Below, piece after piece: positions 1-5,547 of a stretch of DNA of 5,547 bases; position 1 is the stretch's first letter; each line of letters begins with the position of its first letter. The DNA lies in assembly GCA_030917805.1 (NCBI GenBank), contig JAUPUA010000083.1, forward strand, positions 1-5,547. Direction: 5' to 3'. The stretch is from Patescibacteria group bacterium. Lineage in GTDB: Bacteria; Patescibacteriota; Saccharimonadia; Saccharimonadales; HK-STAS-PATE-42. The position numbers and the translations under genes are program-made. The notes under the pieces were generated by a model that was not told the DNA's origin, made no database searches, and was given only the letters and a program-made list of their open reading frames with translations.

Positions 1-1510
1 TTAGATATCCTGTACTATGCGTTTTTCTGACGGCAAGCTGGTCTGAGTAATCGCCGTAGAAGTAGACACTGAATGTTTGCGTAGAACCAACATTACAGCC
101 GCGTGCAACAAAATATACTAAACCTGTCGGATAGTCATAGTTTATATCTACTTGAGAGTCTGACTCTAGGCCTATTTGTATATTAAAGTTATTATCGCAA
201 CTTGTCTCTAACGCAATATATTGGCCTGAAATGAAGCTCAGTAAGCTTGTTACATTTGCCTGTAAATAGTCTTGTGTGCCATCGTTATTTGCATCTCCAG
301 AATTTGGACCAAGTGACTCTTCTTTGTTGCTCGTTCCATCATCATCGACGTCACTATCGCCAAGCGTCAAGAATTCCTGAGATCCCCAACCGCTTGTGAG
401 ACCCGACCATATAAATCTAAACCGCATCCTATATTCAGTACCAGGCAGGGTGTTAGTCGCCGTCGCATCGAATCCAGGGCCATTTTGGTCTGGGAGCGAA
501 GTCCAATCTGAGGAATCAGCAAAGGCATACTGGATCTCCCAAGTTGCGTCACCAACTAGAGCATGCTCAGTTTCACAGGCTGATTCAATCGTACTTATTG
601 TAGAATTTGGTGCTTCACATAACATCTGTGGGAACGGTCTTAATGTTGGAAAAGGGTTTGTATTTAGCCACACGGTATCAAAGTCCCACGAGATAGGTGA
701 TATAGGGCCCGTTGCTAAATGACTGTCCGTTGGAGAGAATGAAGACTGATCTAGACCAACAAGTGTTCTATCTGCATATGTATTTGCGATAATTGCTGGT
801 CCAGGGCCAAATTGTCCTGCTATTCCGCCTACGTTAGTACTACCGACTACTCCTGGGGTTGAACCCGGCATAGCATAGCTGTCTGCAACAGATGAAGGCC
901 CGATGACCGTTCCCGCAATTCCCCCAACCTGTGCATTGCCCGTGACGGATGATTCGTCTATGTAACTCCTAGATACAGTGGATCCACCTAAATAGCCGAC
1001 TATGCCCCCGGTATGCTGACCTGTCCCTGTAATGTTAGAATTTATAACGCTTACATACCAAACATTAGTGTAGTTTGCCGAGCCGATGAGAGCACCAACA
1101 CTATCTATGCCTCCTATGTAAATGTTGTCCAAAACGAGGTTATAGATACTTGCCTCACTTGTATACCCAAAAAGACCCATACCATTATCGGTTGTCACAA
1201 CCGTAATATTGGCAATAGTGTGGCCATTCCCCCTAAATTCACCGGTAAATGGTGCAGCCTCCGAACCAATTCGGCCGGGGTCCATGCCGGAGCAGTCAAT
1301 ATTTGAGGTTAATTCGTAAACCGAATCTAAATCATTGTTCACATCTTGGAGCTGGCTACAGCTTGCAATTGAATATGGTTGCTCACCAGTTCCACTCCCG
1401 GATAGGGCAGATGCATTGTTATGTAGATATAAAGAACCTGCAAAAAGCGTGAAGATTAAGGATATGGTCAATACTCCATATTCTTTATAAGCAGATCCTT
1501 TAGCGGCCAT
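1..1510 (-). CDS. Secreted/surface GLUG-repeat protein with C-terminal choice-of-anchor-U-like domain (partial, C-terminus off the window)
   Basis: The frame is open from the ATG at 1510 to the left edge: 503 codons plus one base, no stop. An in-frame TAA at 1523-1525 fixes the start, and AAAGGAG lies 7 bases upstream. Residues 1-35 look like a signal peptide: K4 and K9, hydrophobic 12-29, then an A-S-A site at 33-35. Residues 45-135 resemble the entry coils of a beta-helix (IASCSQLQDVNNDL, NIDCSG, FRGNGHTI). Five GLUG-type repeats follow at 110-256, then a closing WDFDTVW at 275-281. Residues 298-383 look fibronectin-III-like (TWEIQY, LPGTEYRMRFRF). Residues 385-417 carry two Asp-rich calcium-type loops (DSDVDDDG, DANNDG). 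Residues 418-503 resemble the choice-of-anchor U domain (NVTSL, YDYPTGLVYF, VYFYG). Such proteins are exported and thought to mediate adhesion or surface contact. The real anchor, expected further downstream, is not visible. Domain names come from motif recognition, not a profile search; the ligand is unknown. Confidence 0.88.
   Translation of the reverse strand, partial: MAAKGSAYKEYGVLTISLIFTLFAGSLYLHNNASALSGSGTGEQPYSIASCSQLQDVNNDLDSVYELTSNIDCSGMDPGRIGSEAAPFTGEFRGNGHTIANITVVTTDNGMGLFGYTSEASIYNLVLDNIYIGGIDSVGALIGSANYTNVWYVSVINSNITGTGQHTGGIVGYLGGSTVSRSYIDESSVTGNAQVGGIAGTVIGPSSVADSYAMPGSTPGVVGSTNVGGIAGQFGPGPAIIANTYADRTLVGLDQSSFSPTDSHLATGPISPISWDFDTVWLNTNPFPTLRPFPQMLCEAPNSTISTIESACETEHALVGDATWEIQYAFADSSDWTSLPDQNGPGFDATATNTLPGTEYRMRFRFIWSGLTSGWGSQEFLTLGDSDVDDDGTSNKEESLGPNSGDANNDGTQDYLQANVTSLLSFISGQYIALETSCDNNFNIQIGLESDSQVDINYDYPTGLVYFVARGCNVGSTQTFSVYFYGDYSDQLAVRKTHSTGYL
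743..1183 (-). repeat. Five degenerate GLUG-type protein repeats within the surface protein gene
   Basis: The encoded residues 110-256 form five units of about 26-32 residues. Each opens with a Gly-rich hydrophobic core: GMGLFG (110), SVGALIG (137), TGGIVG (167), VGGIAG (195) and VGGIAG (227). Most have an aromatic or Ser/Thr-rich second half such as SRSYIDESS, ADSYAMP or ANTYADR. This is the spacing of GLUG-type coils in bacterial adhesins and IgA-protease-like proteins, predicted to stack as a right-handed beta-helix. The units are diverged at nucleotide level, so they do not look like a recently expanded tandem array. Confidence 0.75.
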
Positions 1511-1517
1511 CTCGTAA

Positions 1518-1524
1518 CTCCTTT
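1518..1524 (-). promoter_or_regulatory. Strong Shine-Dalgarno sequence of the surface protein gene
   Basis: On the minus strand AAAGGAG is followed by 7 bases (TTACGAG) and then the ATG at 1510, a near-ideal ribosome binding site that supports this start. The other two genes in the window have no comparable sequence before their ATGs. Confidence 0.85.
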
Positions 1525-1541
1525 ACGCTCTTAATTACACT

Positions 1542-1557
1542 TATGCTTATAAGCATA
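1542..1557. promoter_or_regulatory. 16-bp perfect palindrome upstream of the surface protein gene (possible operator overlapping a -10 element)
   Basis: TATGCTTATAAGCATA reads identically on both strands with no mismatch. It lies 31 bases upstream of the ATG at 1510. On the minus strand it contains TATAAG (1551 down to 1546), a 5-of-6 match to the -10 consensus, so a protein dimer bound here could block RNA polymerase. No convincing -35 sits 16-18 bases further upstream. A loop-free palindrome of this kind fits a DNA-binding site better than an RNA terminator. The operator role is inferred; chance occurrence in AT-rich DNA is possible. Confidence 0.4.
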
Positions 1558-1686
1558 TATCAGTGCGTATATTTTATGCTACCACCCAATTAGGCTAACG
1601 ATAGGTTTTGCACAATCGATTTCAAGGATTACTCTTAATGCAACCCTATTCTTTACTAGCCTAAGCTAACTAAGATCTCTCTTCAC

Positions 1687-4395
1687 TTAACTACGTCGAA
1701 ATTTGCTTTTTATTGAGGCTCCTCCTGAACGAATTACTTCTGAGGCGATTAGATAGTATGGGAAACAGAGTATAACTAGTAGTGTACTAGAAAGTAATCC
1801 AAAAATTAAGGTTACGCTTAAGCTTTGCCAGAATGGATCTGATATCGCAAGTGGAATGAGCGCCACTACGCTAGTAATGCTTGTTGTAAGCAACGGTCTG
1901 AATCTTTTTTGCAGCGCGCTAGCGATTGAATCTACCCTACCAAGTCCCTTCTTTCTTTCTTGGTTGGCATAATCTGTAATTAAAATAGTGTTATTAACGG
2001 CTATACCAATTAAGGCGAAGAAACCTAGCATTACAAAAAAACTTGCTGAGTTATTTGTGTAGTAGAGTCCGGCTCCAACACCAAAGAAACTGAATGGGAT
2101 AGCCAAGAATATAAATAGTGGCTGAAGCAGGCTTCTAAATTGCAGTGCAAGTAAGATATACATGGCAATTAGCATTATCGGGAATGCAATCAACATAGAC
2201 TTAAAAGAATCTTGATTGCCTTCTTCTAGGCCAGTATCTATTTGTATAGCATCTTTGCCTAGGCCAAGATCTTCTGCTTTGAAATTATCATTAATAAAAG
2301 TCTTTGCCTCTTCAATAATCTCTGTGCTTGAATTTTTGCTAAAACCTAACTTTAAACTTTGATATTTTTGTCCATCAATTCTTTGGAGAAGATTTGTAGA
2401 ATCGGAATCTAGATACTTACTAAACTTAAAACTTGTTCCACTTGGAGTAGTTAATTCTGCAGTTGAGAGCTTTGAACGCATTGATGTTATTACTTCTTGG
2501 GAGTTTGCAGGATCTTCAGAAAATACTCTGACTTCTAGTGGATAGTCACTTGATGGCCCACCTGCGCCGGAGCTTGAAATACTTGCCAGAATGCCTTGAG
2601 AGTTAAGCTTTGTAAGATCTTTTTGAATTCTTTCTGCAATTTGGACTGATGTATCTTCTCTTTTTCCTAGATCAATTAACGTAATATTAATTGATGAATC
2701 CTGAGTGTTTCCTGACCCTGAGTAGGTAACTTGCTCAATATACTTTGCCTCATTTTTGATAAGTTGATTAATTTTATCTGCTTGCGTAATCGCCTCTGGT
2801 AGTGATGAGCCGGGTTTGTATGTAACGTTTAGGACTAGCTCGTTACTGTCTTTCTCTTTGGGGAAGATATCAAATCCAGTTTTAGCAAAATATGAGCCAC
2901 CAACCATTGTTGCCAAAAGGCTTAGCAAAATAAAGCCTATGGTTATTAGTGCTCCGAACCTTCTATTCGTTCCAGAGTATCTTATAAGTTTTGATAATTT
3001 GCTTGAGACGTACTTCTCGCTACGCTGAACAATATTATCTTTCTTAACTTTTTTAGGCTCGTTTAACAAGAAACCAGTTGCAAAAAGTGGGATTAAGCTT
3101 AAAGAAAATAACAATGATAGTGCTAAAGATATTATGATGGTTACAGGAATTGAAACTATGAATTCTCCAAGTATTCCTGTGATGAAGAGCATTGGAACGA
3201 ATGCGAATATCGTCGTTAGAGTTCCGGCAGTTGATGCACGAGCTACTCTGCCAATGGCTTCTTTTACCACTTCTGCCCTATCTTGACTGTGCGCTTTCAT
3301 AGAATCCATTGCCTCAGAGACTATGGTTGCATCATCAACAATTAACCCTAGAGACAGAATTAGGGCAAAAAGTGAGATTACATTTAAGCTTAGTCCTAGA
3401 AGATAAAGTATTAGTACGGTTGTAAGAAGAACTGTAACCATGGTTAGAGCGGTAGATATTCCTGCCCTCCAGGTGACGAGCAGGAAGCTAACTAGAGCGA
3501 TGATAATGAATCCCTCTAGCATACTCCTTTGTAAACTGGCAATTTGGGATCGAATAGTAGGTGCAAAATCTGCAGATACTTTTGCCTCAAATCCTGCAAA
3601 AACTGGCTCGTTAGAGAATTCTGAAATTGCTTCGTTAATTCTATCTGAAACCTCTAAGACATCTTGTCCTTCTTTATACTTAATGCCGATATTTGCTGTT
3701 TTGACAAAATCTAATGAGCCACTATCTTCATTCCTGATTCCAAGAACGTCAAAACTTTGTTGAATTTGCAGCTCAGTGCCCGTAGCTGGATCGATGGCAC
3801 TTTGAATTTGAGGAATTGATTCTGAGACCTCAACACCTTCAACTTTTTTAAGAGACTTAGCAAGATCTGAAGATGCTCTGGTGATTTGTGTTAAGTTTTT
3901 TTCGCCACTTCTAGAGAATACGCCAACCAATAAGTTGTACTGATTTGCGAACTTAGCCGCATCTATTGAAGTAAAGGTTAGCTCTGCTTGAGTAGGTAGA
4001 CTTTGCTTGGCGAGTCTTTCTTTAACAATGTTAGAGCCGTCGTCGGAAGCAACATCATCTTGGTAAGTTATTACTACCGACGCAAAGTTAGAGGTAGACG
4101 TTGTTGACACTTCTTTGACCTCTTCAACATCCTTTAGGGCATTTGCTATTGGAATAGATACTTCGCTATCAACTCGGGATTTATCATTTACAAAGTATTG
4201 AGCATTAACGACACTTATAGGTATTTGAACGCTAGGGAAGCCTTCTTTTTGAATTAGCCCTGTGTAGGTTACTAGACCAACTAACAATAGACTTAGCCAT
4301 GCAAAGATACTGAACTGTTTATTCTTATAAAAAAAGAGGCTGAATCTTTGGAATCTACTTAAACTATTGGCTGGCTTGTCTTTCTTCTTGATCAT
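1687..4395 (-). CDS. RND-family exporter permease, compact form lacking docking subdomains
   Basis: This complete 902-residue membrane protein matches the AcrB/HAE-type RND superfamily, proton-driven exporters of drugs, lipids or other amphiphiles. Twelve membrane helices can be placed: one near 29-48, five between about 293 and 437, one near 480-500, and five between about 733 and 886. Family motifs are GFPSVQIP (52-59), the TM4 proton-relay pair in LIVDDATIVSEAM (D354, D355), TTIFAFVPMLFITGILGEF (394-412), GIAVNNTILITDYAN (797-811) and RFRPLLTTSITS (831-842). AcrB has Lys940 where this protein has Asn (801/802), a substitution common outside the classic drug pumps. The extracytoplasmic loops are about 244 and 232 residues against roughly 310 each in AcrB, and the missing parts match the docking subdomains. 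An in-frame TAA two codons upstream fixes the ATG; no Shine-Dalgarno is visible. No membrane-fusion partner or outer-membrane channel gene is adjacent. The substrate cannot be read from sequence. Confidence 0.93.
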   Translation of the reverse strand: MIKKKDKPANSLSRFQRFSLFFYKNKQFSIFAWLSLLLVGLVTYTGLIQKEGFPSVQIPISVVNAQYFVNDKSRVDSEVSIPIANALKDVEEVKEVSTTSTSNFASVVITYQDDVASDDGSNIVKERLAKQSLPTQAELTFTSIDAAKFANQYNLLVGVFSRSGEKNLTQITRASSDLAKSLKKVEGVEVSESIPQIQSAIDPATGTELQIQQSFDVLGIRNEDSGSLDFVKTANIGIKYKEGQDVLEVSDRINEAISEFSNEPVFAGFEAKVSADFAPTIRSQIASLQRSMLEGFIIIALVSFLLVTWRAGISTALTMVTVLLTTVLILYLLGLSLNVISLFALILSLGLIVDDATIVSEAMDSMKAHSQDRAEVVKEAIGRVARASTAGTLTTIFAFVPMLFITGILGEFIVSIPVTIIISLALSLLFSLSLIPLFATGFLLNEPKKVKKDNIVQRSEKYVSSKLSKLIRYSGTNRRFGALITIGFILLSLLATMVGGSYFAKTGFDIFPKEKDSNELVLNVTYKPGSSLPEAITQADKINQLIKNEAKYIEQVTYSGSGNTQDSSINITLIDLGKREDTSVQIAERIQKDLTKLNSQGILASISSSGAGGPSSDYPLEVRVFSEDPANSQEVITSMRSKLSTAELTTPSGTSFKFSKYLDSDSTNLLQRIDGQKYQSLKLGFSKNSSTEIIEEAKTFINDNFKAEDLGLGKDAIQIDTGLEEGNQDSFKSMLIAFPIMLIAMYILLALQFRSLLQPLFIFLAIPFSFFGVGAGLYYTNNSASFFVMLGFFALIGIAVNNTILITDYANQERKKGLGRVDSIASALQKRFRPLLTTSITSVVALIPLAISDPFWQSLSVTLIFGLLSSTLLVILCFPYYLIASEVIRSGGASIKSKFRRS

Positions 4396-4426
4396 GTTTT
4401 AATTGAATTGATTGCTTATTTAGTAT

Positions 4427-4454
4427 CTTATAGCCTTTAGTGGCTTTTATTCAA
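4427..4454 (-). promoter_or_regulatory. Putative sigma-70-type promoter of the RND gene
   Basis: On the minus strand TTGAAT (4454 to 4449, four of six matches to the -35 consensus) is followed by a 16-base spacer and TATAAG (4432 to 4427, five of six matches to the -10 consensus). Transcription would begin near 4420, giving a leader of about 25 bases. The region is AT-rich, so a chance match is possible. Confidence 0.45.
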
Positions 4455-4498
4455 TGGTCTTAAGTTAAGCTTAGACAAAAAATGACAAAGCTTTAATG

Positions 4499-4504
4499 TA
4501 TAAT
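4499..4504 (+). promoter_or_regulatory. Perfect TATAAT -10 element for the polyprenyl synthase gene
   Basis: TATAAT starts 41 bases upstream of the ATG at 4540, so transcription would start near 4511 with a leader of about 29 bases. Two five-of-six -35-like hexamers lie nearby, TAGACA at 4472-4477 and ATGACA at 4482-4487, but their spacers are 21 and 11 bases, outside the normal range. There is no correctly spaced TGn extension. The -10 is convincing; the -35 is unresolved. Confidence 0.5.
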
Positions 4505-4531
4505 AAGTTCAATACTTAAATGTTGAAACTT
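4505..4531 (+). promoter_or_regulatory. Imperfect dyad in the leader of the polyprenyl synthase gene
   Basis: AAGTTCAA (4505-4512) and TTGAAACTT (4523-4531) are complementary apart from one bulged A, with a 10-base loop. The dyad lies directly downstream of the -10 element and ends 8 bases before the start codon. It could be an operator or a weak leader hairpin affecting translation. It is AT-rich, and no family of binding site is recognised. Confidence 0.2.
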
Positions 4532-4539
4532 TGTAATAT

Positions 4540-5547
4540 ATGTTGACCAAAGAAGCTACCAAGACTGACCTTTCTCAGAAAATTGATGAAGTATTGAGTG
4601 ATTTACTGAAGATTAATATTGAGCAATCAAAAGCTATAGGAATTAGCTACGAAAGGCTTTGGCAGGAGCTAGAGAGATTGGTTCTATCTGGAGGAAAGAG
4701 AACTCGCCCAAAAATAATGCTTCTAACATACAGAGCATTTGGAGGAAGTAGCTCTAAGGGTGTCTTAGAGATAGCAGCCGCCATGGAGCTCTTCCATCAG
4801 TTTCTCCTGATTCACGACGATATTATTGATAGAGACTTTGTTAGATATGGCGTCTTAAATATAGCCGGTGCCTATAAAGACATATATAAAGGCATGATAG
4901 AAAATGAGAACGATCGTATTCACCATGCTAACGGCGCCACAATGCTTGGAGGCAATTTACTGTTAGGTGGTGCACATAAGCTTATAAATGATGCAGACAT
5001 TGATATTGAGGATAAGCTTAGAGTTGGAGAAATGTTATACCAAGCACATTTCGAAGTTGGTGGAGGTGAGCTCCTAGATATTGAGTCTGCATTTAAGTAT
5101 ATGAACCCAGAAGAGGCCCTGTCAGTTGCTAGATATAAAACCGCAGGTTATTCGTTTATAATGCCCGTCGTTATTGGAGCAATTTTAGCTGGAGCACCAG
5201 AAACTACTATTAAAAAACTAAGCGAATTTGCCGAGAACCTAGGAAAAGCATTCCAGTTAAATGACGATTTGCTAGGAATGTTTGGCGAACAACATGAGAC
5301 TGGAAAATCGAACTCTACCGATCTGCTTGAAGGAAAAGGAACCTACCTAGTTGCAACTTTTTTCGAAAGTTCATCGGCTAGCCAGCAAGAGACCTTTAGG
5401 CTGGCATTTGCTAATGCAAAGGCAAATGATGATGAAATAAGAACTGCAAAGGATTTGCTTATAGAATCCGGCGCAAGGTCTAAGACAGAAGATAAGATCA
5501 GGGAATTCGAATCTGCTGCAATCAGTGCCCTAGATTCTTTAAACTTA
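4540..5547 (+). CDS. Polyprenyl (probably geranylgeranyl-type) diphosphate synthase, trans-isoprenyl family; 3' end at window edge
   Basis: The frame runs 336 codons to the right edge with no stop, close to the usual 330-360 residues, so little is missing. It matches the trans-type polyprenyl synthase family, soluble enzymes that extend allylic diphosphates with isopentenyl diphosphate to supply lipid or carotenoid precursors. Motifs in order are GGKRTRP (51-57, diphosphate binding), the first Asp-rich motif DDIID (93-97), GGGELLDIE (174-182), KTAGYSF (200-206), the second Asp-rich motif DDLLG (242-246), TGK (254-256) and DLLEGKGTYLVA (261-272). The second motif has Gly in place of the last Asp, as in many actinobacterial-type relatives. 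After the first motif the usual RRG is RYG (102-104). Phe88, five residues before the first motif with no insertion, resembles the chain-length pattern of archaeal-type C20 synthases; product length is an inference. TAA at 4534-4536 fixes the start. No Shine-Dalgarno is visible. The gene is divergent from the RND gene. Confidence 0.92.
   Translation, partial: MLTKEATKTDLSQKIDEVLSDLLKINIEQSKAIGISYERLWQELERLVLSGGKRTRPKIMLLTYRAFGGSSSKGVLEIAAAMELFHQFLLIHDDIIDRDFVRYGVLNIAGAYKDIYKGMIENENDRIHHANGATMLGGNLLLGGAHKLINDADIDIEDKLRVGEMLYQAHFEVGGGELLDIESAFKYMNPEEALSVARYKTAGYSFIMPVVIGAILAGAPETTIKKLSEFAENLGKAFQLNDDLLGMFGEQHETGKSNSTDLLEGKGTYLVATFFESSSASQQETFRLAFANAKANDDEIRTAKDLLIESGARSKTEDKIREFESAAISALDSLNL

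Larger units (their letters stand above)
1511..1686. other. Intergenic gap between the RND gene and the surface protein gene
   Basis: This 176-base gap follows the RND stop codon and precedes the surface protein gene on the same strand. It holds the ribosome binding site and palindrome described separately. I find no GC-rich hairpin followed by a T-run that would end the RND transcript, so read-through into the surface gene cannot be excluded. The length of the gap and the separate leader signals make an independent promoter more likely. No small open frame with a credible start and ribosome binding site was seen. Confidence 0.6.
4396..4539. other. Divergent intergenic promoter region between the RND and prenyl synthase genes
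   Basis: The two genes start back to back across 144 AT-rich bases. Minus-strand promoter elements lie at 4427-4454 and a plus-strand -10 at 4499-4504, so the two core promoters do not overlap. The palindromes AAGCTT (4467-4472) and AAAGCTTT lie between them. A regulator bound here could act on both genes, but no known operator is recognised. Confidence 0.5.

Noticed and set aside
1..3. TTA at the left edge as the reverse-complement TAA stop of the surface protein gene
   Set aside because: It is out of frame. Codons counted from the ATG at 1510 end at position 2 (CTA at 4-2), leaving one extra base, so the gene continues beyond the window.
367..1452. Short open frames on both strands inside the surface protein gene (367-555 minus; 396-722, 1013-1306 and 1249-1452 plus)
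   Set aside because: They lie in other frames of a long coding region with clear domain motifs, have no ribosome sites, and their translations show no recognisable pattern.
1590..1664. 8-bp inverted repeat TTAGGCTA (1590-1597) / TAGCCTAA (1657-1664) as a terminator or attachment site
   Set aside because: The arms are short, 59 bases apart, and followed by no T-run. A pair of this size is expected by chance.
1655..1686. Rho-independent terminator directly after the RND gene
   Set aside because: Only weak 4-5 bp AT-rich pairings are present, with no GC stem and no U-tract on the minus strand.
2816..3763. Plus-strand open frames within the RND gene (2816-3028 and 3440-3763)
   Set aside because: They are antisense shadows of well-conserved RND segments, with no promoter or ribosome site.
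4520..4546. Upstream ATG at 4520 as the prenyl synthase start or a recoded TGA reading
   Set aside because: It is in a different frame from the 4540 ATG and meets a TGA after eight codons. No other evidence for TGA recoding exists: the long frames use TGG for Trp and never contain TGA.

Overview
This 5,547-base window holds three protein-coding genes and two short intergenic gaps. Two genes, on the minus strand, are a secreted or surface-anchored GLUG-repeat protein (cut by the left edge) and a small RND-family exporter. The third, on the plus strand, is a polyprenyl diphosphate synthase that reaches the right edge without a stop codon. No RNA gene, insertion sequence, CRISPR array or attachment site was seen.

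The likely source is a monoderm, small-genome bacterium of the Candidate Phyla Radiation (Patescibacteria), most plausibly a Candidatus Saccharibacteria (TM7) member. This is inference. The first gene has a layout I associate with that group: signal peptide, Cys-containing beta-helix with GLUG repeats, fibronectin-like module, Asp-rich calcium-type repeats, then a choice-of-anchor-U-like module. The RND pump lacks the subdomains that dock to an outer-membrane channel. The standard genetic code fits all three frames, with no in-frame TGA.

Layout: 1-1510 (minus) is the surface protein, 503 codons visible, with a strong Shine-Dalgarno sequence. 1511-1686 is a gap with a 16-bp perfect palindrome just upstream of that Shine-Dalgarno. 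1687-4395 (minus) is the complete 902-residue RND permease. 4396-4539 is a divergent promoter region. 4540-5547 (plus) is the prenyl synthase, 336 codons visible. In all three genes an in-frame stop lies within four codons upstream of the chosen ATG, which fixes the starts.

The genes do not form an obvious single pathway. All three plausibly concern the cell envelope: prenyl chain synthesis in the cytoplasm, export or lipid handling at the membrane, and a protein displayed outside the cell. The RND gene and the prenyl synthase share an intergenic region and could be co-regulated. I see no firm evidence of a wholly new system. The most distinctive points are the docking-domain-less RND pump, the palindrome at the surface-protein promoter, and the different translation signals of the surface protein and its neighbours.
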